Part shown: positions 42,579 through 50,632 of the stretch, piece by piece
How the letters are laid out: every line of letters starts with the position of its first letter
Position numbering within the stretch: the stretch's first letter is position 1
Assembly: GCA_015523465.1 (NCBI GenBank)
Contig: WAKF01000026.1
Span: forward strand, 1-60,522
Direction of reading: 5' to 3'
DNA length: 60,522 nt
Source: Aeropyrum sp.
Lineage (GTDB): Archaea; Thermoproteota; Thermoprotei_A; Sulfolobales; Acidilobaceae
Notes under the pieces: generated by a model
What the model was told of the DNA's origin: nothing
What the model saw: only the letters and a program-made list of their open reading frames with translations
Databases searched by the model: none
Position numbers and translations under genes: made by a program

Positions 42579-43205
42579 ATGGCTCCCAGGATCCTGGTCT
42601 TCAAGTATGGTGTGGGTAACGTCTTCAGTGTGAAAGCAGCCCTTGAGAGGGCTGGGGCTCTAGCTGATATCAAGGATAGTCTAGAGGACATTGAAGACTA
42701 CGACGCCCTTGTTCTACCTGGCGTTGGCACTATGCCGGCAGCTATGAGGAGGCTAACAGCATGGAGGGGGAAGGTTGAGAGGCACCTGGAAAAGAGGAAA
42801 CCCTTGCTGGGCATATGTCTAGGTCTTCAACTATTATTTGAGGAAAGCGAAGAGCTAGGTCCTACCCCCGGCCTCGGTCTTCTTCCGGGTAGGATCGAGA
42901 AGCTCAGAGCAAAGCCACTACCCCATATAGGCTGGAACCTGGTAGAGCCTATGAGACCTTCAGAACTATTAAAGGGGCTCGAGAAACCCTTCTACGCTTA
43001 CTACATACACAGCTACGCCTACAAGGGGGTCGAGAAACCCTATGTTAAGGCGCATACGAGGGTTGGGGGAGAAGTATTTGCAGCCGTCGTAGAAAAGCCC
43101 CCCCTCTACGCTACACAATTCCACCCCGAGAGAAGTGGCAGGACCGGGGCCTCCATCCTCTCGAGGTTTGTGGAGATAGCGGGGGGTAGGGGGCTTGAGG
43201 ATTGA
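42579..43205 (+). CDS. hisH: imidazole glycerol phosphate synthase glutaminase subunit HisH
   Basis: A class-I glutamine amidotransferase of about 208 residues that channels ammonia to HisF. The catalytic Cys is in LGICLGLQLLFEESEE, and the His/Glu pair is in ATQFHPERSG. The oxyanion-loop region LPGVGTMP is present. ATG 42579 is preferred because GGGTGA ends about 5 nt upstream; GTG 42570 lies within that SD and overlaps the hisE stop. It overlaps the hisI fusion gene by 11 nt. Confidence 0.94.
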   Translation: MAPRILVFKYGVGNVFSVKAALERAGALADIKDSLEDIEDYDALVLPGVGTMPAAMRRLTAWRGKVERHLEKRKPLLGICLGLQLLFEESEELGPTPGLGLLPGRIEKLRAKPLPHIGWNLVEPMRPSELLKGLEKPFYAYYIHSYAYKGVEKPYVKAHTRVGGEVFAAVVEKPPLYATQFHPERSGRTGASILSRFVEIAGGRGLED

Positions 43206-44163
43206 AGGGCTTGAGAGGGTGGACTTCAGTAAGGGAGGGGGCCTCGTTCCTGTGATAGTCGTAGACGCTGCCACGAGGCAAATCCTAATGCTGGGGTACG
43301 CTGACAGGGAGGCGTTGAGGCGTACTGTGGAGACGGGCTACGCCCACTTCTACTCTAGGAGTAGGGGTAGGTTGTGGATGAAGGGCGAGTCTAGCGGGAA
43401 TAAGGTTAGAGTGTTGAAGGTTGAGTACGACTGCGACTCAGATGCGATAGTCTACTATGGAGTGCCTGAAGGGCCTGTATGCCACACAGGCAAGTACACA
43501 TGCTTCCACAATACCCTCACAGATGATTCCATGAAGACCATGTGGAGGCTCATAGTGGATGCCTTCAGGGAAGCTGTAGTGTATAGGAGGAAGGGCTATG
43601 GCGGCCTCGACGAGTACCGTTACATAGTAAACCCGCTCTCAGACAACATACCGCCTCCAAGCCCCCTGCTCCAGAGCCTCATAGCAGACTACCTAGCATC
43701 CAAGATAGGTTGGGGTAGGGTGGATAAGGTAGTGGCTCCAGAGGCTCTGGGCCTCCCTATAGCGTCCCTTGTAGCAGAGAGGCTAGGAGCCCCCTTGGCT
43801 GTAGTGAGGAAAAGATCCTACCCTGTGCATGGCTGGAGGGCTCCTTACGCTTCGGGCTATGAGGAGGGAGTACACTATATTTATGGGGTAGAGTCGGGCG
43901 AGAGAGTGGTATTCGTAGACGACACAGTGTCAACTGGGGGCGCAGCCCTATCAATAATAGGGGAGCTTGAGCGTCATGATGTCAACGTTGCCGCGATCCT
44001 AGCCTCAATGGCCAAACCACAGTATGGAGGGGTCCGAAGGCTTGAAGAGAAGGGGTATAGGGTTTGGAGAGCCGTAGACGTCTATCTAGACGGTAATAAA
44101 GTTGTAAGACTTATACAGCCTGAAAGAGGATGGGAGGCTGTAGTTGAGGTCAAAGAACCATAG
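43195..44163 (+). CDS. hisI: phosphoribosyl-AMP cyclohydrolase HisI fused to a phosphoribosyltransferase domain
   Basis: A 322-residue two-domain protein. Residues 1-110 are HisI: LMLGYADREALRRT, FYSRSRGRLWMKGESSG, the metal site YDCDSDA (C80) and the zinc cysteines in CHTGKYTCF (C96, C103). Residues ~120-322 form a type-I phosphoribosyltransferase with the PRPP loop VVFVDDTVSTGG (Asp242, Asp243) and APEALGLPIASLVAERLGAPL, resembling adenine or orotate PRTases. HisI is usually alone or fused to HisE; I do not know this fusion as standard. The domain could salvage adenine to refill the ATP/AMP used by HisG, or act as a PRPP sensor. Last gene of the operon. Confidence 0.9.
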   Translation: MRIEGLERVDFSKGGGLVPVIVVDAATRQILMLGYADREALRRTVETGYAHFYSRSRGRLWMKGESSGNKVRVLKVEYDCDSDAIVYYGVPEGPVCHTGKYTCFHNTLTDDSMKTMWRLIVDAFREAVVYRRKGYGGLDEYRYIVNPLSDNIPPPSPLLQSLIADYLASKIGWGRVDKVVAPEALGLPIASLVAERLGAPLAVVRKRSYPVHGWRAPYASGYEEGVHYIYGVESGERVVFVDDTVSTGGAALSIIGELERHDVNVAAILASMAKPQYGGVRRLEEKGYRVWRAVDVYLDGNKVVRLIQPERGWEAVVEVKEP

Positions 44164-44167
44164 GTAG

Positions 44168-44350
44168 CTACTCTCCCCAGTCTTCTTGTACCCCCTCTAA
44201 AGGCCTTAGAGAAAGCCTTCCTCCATCCCTTACTACTTCGACCATAGCTCCGCATTCATGCTCTAAAACCTCGCCATCGAGTGCATCCTCTGGAACGTCT
44301 ATTGGGAGGCCGCATACAGGGCATTCGAGGTGTTGGATAGCCCTCTCCAC
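44168..44350 (-). CDS. lysW: amino-group carrier protein LysW
   Basis: A 60-residue acidic zinc protein that carries lysine or ornithine biosynthetic intermediates on its C-terminal glutamate. It shows the CPVCG and HECGA zinc ligands, the VPEDALDGEVLEHE block and the invariant C-terminal EDWGE. GTG 44350 is supported by GGTGAGG. Convergent with the his operon and divergent from the Lrp/LysM-like regulator. The lysX, lysZ and lysY genes are not in the window. Confidence 0.93.
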   Translation of the reverse strand: MERAIQHLECPVCGLPIDVPEDALDGEVLEHECGAMVEVVRDGGRLSLRPLEGVQEDWGE

Positions 44351-44395
44351 TACGCCTCACCGGTTAATATCTATTAAGCCTAGGTTAAGAGGTTA

Positions 44396-44476
44396 ATAAC
44401 GTTATCGGGTCTCTATGGTTAAGGACCCTTAGTAAGGCGTCTTTAACGAGGACATAGGTTTAACCTCTATAAAACC
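44396..44476. promoter_or_regulatory. lysW/lrp divergent promoter region with palindrome
   Basis: A perfect palindrome, ATAACGTTAT (44396-44405), lies about 46 nt upstream of lysW and 104 nt upstream of the regulator gene. A TATA-like CTATAAAACC (about 44467-44476) fits the regulator, with an SD GGTGG before its ATG. Autoregulation by the Lrp-type protein is a reasonable inference. Confidence 0.35.
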
Positions 44477-44508
44477 TCTCCTTAAGAATCTTAACCTGGT
44501 GGTTGTGT

Positions 44509-44934
44509 ATGGACCTCGACGAGAAAGATTACATCATACTAAGGATGCTTCGTAGGAACGCTAGGACGCCCTACTCCGAGATCGCTAGGAGGCTCGGTAT
44601 AAGCGAGGTGGCTGCTAGGAAGAGGGTCTTGAAACTCATTGAGAGAGGAGTTATCAGGCGGTTCACTATAGATTATGAGGATCCGGGTGAGATAAGGGCT
44701 ATAGTCCTAGTTAAGACCACACCTGGAACTAAGGTGCCCGAGGTGTCTAGGAGGCTGGTTGCCATAGAGGGTGTAGATTGGGCTTATGAGGTCACGGGAG
44801 AATACGATATCATAGTGGCTCTCGCTGCTAGGAGCGTTGGAGACATTAACAAGTATATAGATGCCATCAGAAGCGTGCCCGGGGTAGCAAGCACGTATAC
44901 AATGATAGTGCTCAGGTATTGGACCCCAACGTAA
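44509..44934 (+). CDS. Lrp/AsnC family transcriptional regulator (LysM-like)
   Basis: A regulator of about 141 residues with an N-terminal helix-turn-helix (DYIILRMLRRNARTPYSEIA, RRLGISEVAARKRVLKL) and a C-terminal RAM ligand-binding/oligomerisation domain (GVDWAYEVTGEYDIIVAL, IDAIRSVPGV). In Sulfolobus, LysM, which responds to lysine, is encoded with the lysW cluster; the same neighbourhood here makes LysM the best guess. ATG 44509 has GGTGG 6 nt upstream; TTG 44503 is an alternative. Other amino-acid effectors are possible. Confidence 0.88.
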   Translation: MDLDEKDYIILRMLRRNARTPYSEIARRLGISEVAARKRVLKLIERGVIRRFTIDYEDPGEIRAIVLVKTTPGTKVPEVSRRLVAIEGVDWAYEVTGEYDIIVALAARSVGDINKYIDAIRSVPGVASTYTMIVLRYWTPT

Positions 44935-45002
44935 GCTGGGGATAGGACCTAAGGGTATTTAAAAAGGAGTTTAATAGTATACAGTGGGCGGGGCTAGGTT
45001 AC

Positions 45003-47522
45003 TTAGCTTCCTCCTCTTAAAGATGGGACTAGGACCTTAGCCGCTACTAGCAGGGCTGCTAGGAATGCTAGGAACGCTCCTACACTTGATAGTGCTGAGC
45101 GCGTTGAGGCTGATGAAGCCCTTTCTATGGCTTCCTCCGTAAGTCCTCTCAGCTCCGTTAGGGAGCCCTGCAGGGAGGATTGGAGCCCGTCTAACATGCC
45201 CTTGATCTCTTCTACGTAACTGTCTAGTTTCGAGGATAGGCTGTTTATAGCCTCGATCTGCTTCTCACTAGAGTTCCTCACTTCCTCCCTAGTAGCCTCG
45301 CCCTGAGACTCAACTTCCTTCTTTAACTCGTCTCTAGCAGAGGCAACCTCACTCTTAACTGCAGCCTTCACGTCCTCGGAGGCCTTCGCAACCTCTTCCC
45401 TTGTAGCTTGAGACTCAGCCCTCACAGTCTCTTCCAAGGACCTACCAGTCTCTTCTACCTTCCTGGAAACCTCTGCTATCCCCTCTACCATTGTAGACAT
45501 TGTAGATTCGAGAGATTCTAGCTTCCTGAAAGCAGCGTTTACGGTCTCCACAGCCTCTACCGCCCTTGCGCTAGCCTCGCTAGCCGCAGCCGCTACCTCA
45601 TCCTTAACCGTTATCTTGACTGTGGCGTAGGGGGTGAGCGTTGTGATATCTACTAGCGATAGCTCATACTCTCCCTCAGCTAGGGGTGGCAAGATTACTG
45701 TAGCCTCTACTCTCCCTTCCTCGTCCGTGAATATGAACCCCCTATCAACTACTACGCCGTTAAGTGCTGGGAGGAAGATTGCATTAACTGGTAGTCCTTC
45801 GCCTCTAAGAGCTGTTACAAGGGACCTCCCGGCGGGGGCTTCGCTCACCTCTAGGCTGAGTTTAGGCTTTGGCCTCTCTCCAAGCCTCGCGAAGTATATG
45901 GAAGAGTCCGCAAATATGAATGTGAATCCCCCCCTCTCTTTTATGGCCTCCCTAACATCGGTCCATACGGCATACACGTTGCCGCCGGCTGCAGCCAGGT
46001 TAAAGTAGTCTCCGAGGAAGAACGCGAGGAACCCGTTAGCAGTGTAGTCGCTTACTCTCACGTTAGGCGTTAATCCTTCCTCGGGCGCGTACCTAGCATA
46101 GAATATGTCGTACCCGAACATATCTGGATCTAGCCTCGTATCGCCCCACATTATATGCACTACTCCCTCCTCGTCAACGTCTAGCCACGGGAAGAACTGG
46201 TAGTTGCCGGGGCCATCGCTATTAACCTTCATAGGCTCGCTCCAAGTCTCACCGCCGTCTTGCGAGTAGACTAGAAACACGTCTCCAGGGTCTCTAGTGT
46301 TGGGGTCTGCCGATGCGTAAACTATGTACACCGTACCATCCGGAGCAACGTCCATTACGGGGAACATGGAAGACCAAGCCCTAAACCTGGCTGGCGAGTA
46401 GTACTCCATCTCACCCTCGATTACGGCTGCCTCTATAGGCTCGCTCCAAGTCTCACCTCCATCAACGCTCTTAACAACCATGATCCTAGCCCTGCCCGCA
46501 AGCCATCCATCCTCCCCCGAGTCGTAGTAAGCTATGTATATAGTCCCGTCAGGACCTACGGCTGGGTTGGAGCCTTGGATAACCCTCTCAACTCCTCCTT
46601 GCGGCCCCCTATAGTATATGTAGACTTCGTCGCTGACTTGCACAGGTCCCTTCCAGGTCCTACCTCCATCCAGCGAGATAACAGCCATTATCCTCATCCT
46701 AGTGAACTGGGACGCCTTTGTGGAGTCGTAGCCATCCATGAACTCGGTATAGCTCACTACAACTATATCGCCTGAGGGACCGGGGCCCGCCGCTATGTAC
46801 TCCTTATCGAGCAGCACGTTAGACACGAATATCCCCCTGTTCCTAAGCCCCTCAAAGTCTATGTAGAAGGGGTCTAGCTTGAGCACAACCTCCCACGAGG
46901 CACCGCCATCAACGCTCTTAGCGACTATTATGGTGCTAGAGAACCAGAACCTTACAGTCTCCGACATCCTAGGGCCGACCGAGAAGTATGTCAGGTAGAA
47001 GGCTCCGCTAGGACCTGCGGTTAAGGCAGGGTCGGAGGCTAGAAAGTCTGTAGGCTCGGCTGGAGGCATGGGCACAGGGCCCTCCCACGTCATGCCGCCA
47101 TCGAAACTATAATAGACTCCGACGACAACGTTTAATGGACCCGTATCTTCATGGTGAGCAGCGGCAACCACGTTATTGGGGTCTAACGGGTTGACGGCTA
47201 GCGTAGGTTCATGCTCATAAGGCCTTCCAAGATCGACACTAAGCTTCACGTTACGAGCAAACGAGATTCCAATAGCCTCCCCGCTATCAGCTCCCTGAGA
47301 GGGAGTATCAGCATACAGCCTGGGTATCAGGAACTGGCTCGAAGCCACAAGCTCGGGCCCATAGCCGCCAATGCCGCCCTCCATAGCCTGCGCCAGCATA
47401 CTACTACCAATGAATGAAAGAGAGGCGGTATCCCAGTTAGGCTTGCCACCTTCGGCCAAATACACTACCGCCGACACTGTTACAATGACAAGAAGAAAAA
47501 CAGCAGGTAAAATCCTTCTCAA
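45003..47522 (-). CDS. membrane-anchored Asp-box (BNR/sialidase-like) surface protein with coiled coil
   Basis: A protein of about 839 residues. It has an N-terminal signal helix, then a beta-propeller of the sialidase/BNR type with at least five Asp boxes (SFDGGMTW, SVDGGASW, SLDGGRTW, SVDGGETW, SQDGGETW). An Ig-like domain (about 555-645) and a coiled coil (about 650-805) follow, ending in a C-terminal transmembrane helix. The catalytic residues of true sialidases are not evident, so a binding or glycan-related role is inferred rather than neuraminidase. TTG 47522 is preferred because GGTGGAGG lies just upstream; TTG 47540 lacks an SD. It is encoded alone. Confidence 0.82.
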   Translation of the reverse strand: MRRILPAVFLLVIVTVSAVVYLAEGGKPNWDTASLSFIGSSMLAQAMEGGIGGYGPELVASSQFLIPRLYADTPSQGADSGEAIGISFARNVKLSVDLGRPYEHEPTLAVNPLDPNNVVAAAHHEDTGPLNVVVGVYYSFDGGMTWEGPVPMPPAEPTDFLASDPALTAGPSGAFYLTYFSVGPRMSETVRFWFSSTIIVAKSVDGGASWEVVLKLDPFYIDFEGLRNRGIFVSNVLLDKEYIAAGPGPSGDIVVVSYTEFMDGYDSTKASQFTRMRIMAVISLDGGRTWKGPVQVSDEVYIYYRGPQGGVERVIQGSNPAVGPDGTIYIAYYDSGEDGWLAGRARIMVVKSVDGGETWSEPIEAAVIEGEMEYYSPARFRAWSSMFPVMDVAPDGTVYIVYASADPNTRDPGDVFLVYSQDGGETWSEPMKVNSDGPGNYQFFPWLDVDEEGVVHIMWGDTRLDPDMFGYDIFYARYAPEEGLTPNVRVSDYTANGFLAFFLGDYFNLAAAGGNVYAVWTDVREAIKERGGFTFIFADSSIYFARLGERPKPKLSLEVSEAPAGRSLVTALRGEGLPVNAIFLPALNGVVVDRGFIFTDEEGRVEATVILPPLAEGEYELSLVDITTLTPYATVKITVKDEVAAAASEASARAVEAVETVNAAFRKLESLESTMSTMVEGIAEVSRKVEETGRSLEETVRAESQATREEVAKASEDVKAAVKSEVASARDELKKEVESQGEATREEVRNSSEKQIEAINSLSSKLDSYVEEIKGMLDGLQSSLQGSLTELRGLTEEAIERASSASTRSALSSVGAFLAFLAALLVAAKVLVPSLRGGS

Positions 47523-47672
47523 ACCCGCCTCCACCCCCAAACCAAGGCTAAGACCAAGGCTATACCCGCTAAAATAAGTTTATGCAAGCAATTTTAACCC
47601 CGTAAACACGAATCTCCGACTTTAACCCTAACCTAATAGGGGAGAGATTATAAAGGGGGGGAGTGCGAAAGC

Positions 47673-47749
47673 TGGTGGACCGGCCGGGATTTGAACCCGG
47701 GTCCTCCCGGATGCCAACCGGGCGCTCTTCCAGGCTGAGCTACCGGCCC
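47673..47749 (-). tRNA. tRNA-Ala (GGC)
   Basis: The minus strand folds into a full cloverleaf: acceptor GGGCCGG/CCGGTCC, D stem GCTC/GAGC, anticodon stem CCCGG/CCGGG with loop TTGGCAT, and T arm CCGGG-TTCAAAT-CCCGG. The acceptor carries G3:U70, the alanine identity pair, with A73 and an encoded CCA (47673-47675). No intron. A weak TATA-like CCTTTAAG lies about 45 nt upstream. Confidence 0.95.
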
Positions 47750-48169
47750 CCACACCCGGGCGTGGCCGTTGAGTAACTAGGCGCTCTGGGGCTTAAAGGC
47801 GTTTCCTTAGCTTACTGGCGACTAAGTAATCACCTAGGAAATAACACTATGTTCTCCCCCTTCCTAAACCCCGGATACATTATGTATTGATGTAGTGTAG
47901 CACTAAATCATGATGAAGTCTCGGCTGGAAACAAAGCCTTGGGGGGAGGCCTGATTCATGCGTACACGCGGATGCAATAATGTCAATCTACTCTTTGCTA
48001 AGTGAATAGCTCGGCGCTTAGCTATATAGTAATTATACATAGCTTCCTCGTTGGACCATGTAGTAGGAGTCTCAGCTTAGATAGGAACTCCCTCCCAGCT
48101 AATGCTACACCGAAAGTAATGTTCTTCCCACGATCCTTTAAATGAAAGTTGAGGCTTAGAGAGTGCCGG
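47750..48169. other. 420-nt intergenic region between two tRNAs
   Basis: No protein gene is evident on either strand, and stops are frequent. The tRNA-Ala promoter should lie at its left end. An isolated RTGATGA (47910-47916) and a CTGA (47951-47954) resemble C and D boxes, but internal D'/C' boxes are missing. I see no repeat or integrase, so the sequence is otherwise unassigned. Confidence 0.5.
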
Positions 48170-48244
48170 TGGCGCCGCCGCGGGGATTCGAACCCCGGAC
48201 CACCCGGTCTTCAGCCGGGCGCTCTCCCGCTGAGCTACGGCGGC
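48170..48244 (-). tRNA. tRNA-Phe (GAA)
   Basis: The minus strand gives acceptor GCCGCCG/CGGCGGC, D stem GCTC/GAGC, anticodon stem CCCGG/CCGGG with loop CTGAAGA (anticodon GAA), and T arm CGGGG-TTCGAAT-CCCCG. CCA is encoded at 48170-48172. The discriminator reads G73, whereas tRNA-Phe normally has A73. No intron. Confidence 0.93.
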
Positions 48245-48277
48245 TCTCCGAGGTTATGGTTGTCCGTACGGTAGCCT

Positions 48278-50557
48278 TTAACGTTTCCTCCCGGCCCTTA
48301 CAATTGCAAGTATCTCCTCGGGCTTCACTGGAGTCTTAGTTATCCTTGCCTTGGGGTTCACTCGTCTTAGAGCGTTCTCGATAGCCCTTACTATTGCTGG
48401 GGGGGCCGCTATACTGCCTATCTCGCCGACCCCCCTAACCTTGTGGGGGTGGTGTGTTGGGGTTTCCCTAAAGTGTACCTCGAACCTAATACTAGTTTCC
48501 ATTGACGTTGGTATCCCGTAGTCTGCTAGAGTCTGCGTCCTCGGGTATCCGCTTTCATCGTATACAACCTCCTCGTATAGGACCTGGCCGATCCCTTGCA
48601 CCACCCCGCCAATAATCTGCCCTTCGACAAGCGTGGGGTTGACTACCCTGCCTACATCGTCCAGACTCCTATACTCGACAACCCGGGCCACGCCGGTTTC
48701 AGGGTCAACTTCAACTACTGCCATGTGGGCTCCGAAGGGGTAGACAGGCCTCTCTGGATTATATTCTACGTACTCTTCCAGCCTTATACCCTTCTCACCT
48801 GCAATCCGGGCGACCTCCTTCAAGGGGACCGACTTCTCCGGGTCGCCCGACACGTAGAACCTCCCGGGCTCGTATGAAACCTGCTCCTCTGGGACCCCTA
48901 GAACCTCTGCAGCAACCCTGCGGGCCTTAGCCAGCACCCCTTCGAGAGCCTTTATCACAGCGCCGCCTCCCACAGCTAACGTCCTGCTACCGAAGGTCCC
49001 TTGACCCCGTGCAATTAAGCCCGTATCACCCCATAAGACCCTCACATCGCCAATATCCACACCCATAATATCGGCTGCCATCTGGGCAAAGCCTGTAGCG
49101 TCGCCTTGCCCTGTGGGTGTGGAGCCCGATATTATAGTGATGGTCCCGTCGGGCTCTAGCCTTGCGAGGGCGCTCTCAAAGGGACCCCCACTAGTTATCT
49201 CAACATAGAACGCTAGCCCGACCCCCACGAGCCTTCCCTGCCTAGAGGCTCTCTCAGCCTCCTTCAACGCCTCGCGATAACGCAGCTTCTCTAGCGCCTC
49301 ACGGAGAGCGCCGGGGTAGTCGCCACTATCGTACGTCCACCCGAAGCAGTTGGTATATGGCATCTGATCGGGCCTCACCATATTCTTAAGCCTAACTTCT
49401 ATGGGATCCATCCCCAGCTCGTCGGCTAAAAGGTCCATCATCCTCTCTATGAAGAACATGGCTTCAGGCCTGCCAGCCCCCCTATACGCCCCGAGGGGGG
49501 TCTTATTAGTGTAGACCCCGAGTGCCCTAGCCCTCCCATTACGTATATCATAGGCGCCGGAGAGTATCCTCGCCGCTATCGCCGGGAGAGCGTAGCCCAG
49601 CGGGTAGGCTCCAAGGTCTGCGACGATCGTTGCATCGAGACCTAGAACCCTACCCTCCCTATCGGCAGCGAGCCTTATCTTAGCCCTAATGTCGCGGCCG
49701 TGAGTAGTAGAGACTAGGTCCTCCCGCCTCGAAGCATACCATTTCACGGGTCTCCCCAGCCTTACTGAGAGAGCTGGGATCAGCACGTACTCCGAGTAGA
49801 CTGGGATCTTAGCGCCGAAAGCCCCTCCAACGTCGGGCTGTATAACCCTTATGGACTCTACCTTAACCTTGAGCCGATCCTCAAGCTCCTCTTTTATGTC
49901 GAAGGGCGTCTGAGTTGAAGCCCATACTATCAGGCTCTCTCCATCGTAGTGTGCTAAGACGCCCCTAGGCTCTAAGCTAGCAGCATAGACCCTCCCATTA
50001 TACAGTTCGTCCTCCACGATTATAGGAGCCTCCTTGAATACTCTGTCTACATCGCCGCAGGAATACGTCTTATCAAAGCCTATGTTACCCTTAGCAGAAG
50101 CATGAACCTGGGGAGCACCAGGCTCCAAGGCCTTGAGAGGATCTGTCACCGGCTCTAGGGGTTCGTAGTCTACCGAAACCGCTTCAACCGCGTCTAGAGC
50201 TTTTCCTGGGTCCTCTGCCACTACTACAGCCACAGGCTCTCCATAATACCTAACTTTCCCCCTAGCCAGAGGGTACATAGGGTCTGAGGGTACATCGAAA
50301 GTCTCAGGCTCCAGTAGGTCCTCCGCTTCCTTCCACGTGAAGACGCCTACAACACCCTGCATCCTGGCGGCGTCTCTGACATCAATTGATTTTATAAGTG
50401 CGTGGGGGTACTCGCTCCTCACGAACGCTGCATACAAGGTTCCCGGAAGCTTTATGTCGTCTAAGTACTCGCCCCTACCCCTAAGAAGCCTCTCGTCCTC
50501 TAGTCTAGCCACCCTCCTTCCAGTATACCTAGAGCCCAGCCAGCGCGAGGCCTCCAA
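48278..50557 (-). CDS. molybdenum hydroxylase large subunit, CoxL form II-like
   Basis: A 759-residue xanthine-oxidase-family catalytic subunit binding molybdopterin cytosine dinucleotide. The active-site loop reads AYRGAGR (357-363), the form II signature, not the AYxCSFR of aerobic CO dehydrogenases. The catalytic Glu is about Glu712 in GVGEIG. Other blocks: PDVGGAFGAK, PTGQGDATGFAQMAADI and GVVQGIGQVL. Substrate unknown (aldehyde, purine or aromatic acid). No small [2Fe-2S] or FAD subunit gene is adjacent, so partners must lie elsewhere. No signal peptide; TTG start. Confidence 0.92.
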   Translation of the reverse strand: MEASRWLGSRYTGRRVARLEDERLLRGRGEYLDDIKLPGTLYAAFVRSEYPHALIKSIDVRDAARMQGVVGVFTWKEAEDLLEPETFDVPSDPMYPLARGKVRYYGEPVAVVVAEDPGKALDAVEAVSVDYEPLEPVTDPLKALEPGAPQVHASAKGNIGFDKTYSCGDVDRVFKEAPIIVEDELYNGRVYAASLEPRGVLAHYDGESLIVWASTQTPFDIKEELEDRLKVKVESIRVIQPDVGGAFGAKIPVYSEYVLIPALSVRLGRPVKWYASRREDLVSTTHGRDIRAKIRLAADREGRVLGLDATIVADLGAYPLGYALPAIAARILSGAYDIRNGRARALGVYTNKTPLGAYRGAGRPEAMFFIERMMDLLADELGMDPIEVRLKNMVRPDQMPYTNCFGWTYDSGDYPGALREALEKLRYREALKEAERASRQGRLVGVGLAFYVEITSGGPFESALARLEPDGTITIISGSTPTGQGDATGFAQMAADIMGVDIGDVRVLWGDTGLIARGQGTFGSRTLAVGGGAVIKALEGVLAKARRVAAEVLGVPEEQVSYEPGRFYVSGDPEKSVPLKEVARIAGEKGIRLEEYVEYNPERPVYPFGAHMAVVEVDPETGVARVVEYRSLDDVGRVVNPTLVEGQIIGGVVQGIGQVLYEEVVYDESGYPRTQTLADYGIPTSMETSIRFEVHFRETPTHHPHKVRGVGEIGSIAAPPAIVRAIENALRRVNPKARITKTPVKPEEILAIVRAGRKR

Positions 50558-50632
50558 AACAGGTCCCAGGGTAGAGCATGTATCGGTATGAGACTCTTAA
50601 GTAGAACGTTATGGCGGGCTTATTACTCTACC

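Noticed and set aside
47905-47956. Possible C/D box sRNA between the two tRNAs (ATGATGA at 47910, CTGA at 47951)
   Set aside because: No matching internal D'/C' boxes, no clear terminal stem, and a low-complexity guide region; likely chance.
47673-48244. tRNA-associated integration site or mobile element
   Set aside because: No integrase, direct repeat of a tRNA 3' end, or compositional shift was seen around either tRNA.
48278-50557. Aerobic CO dehydrogenase (form I CoxL)
   Set aside because: The active-site loop is AYRGAGR, not AYxCSFR, so true CO dehydrogenase activity is unlikely.
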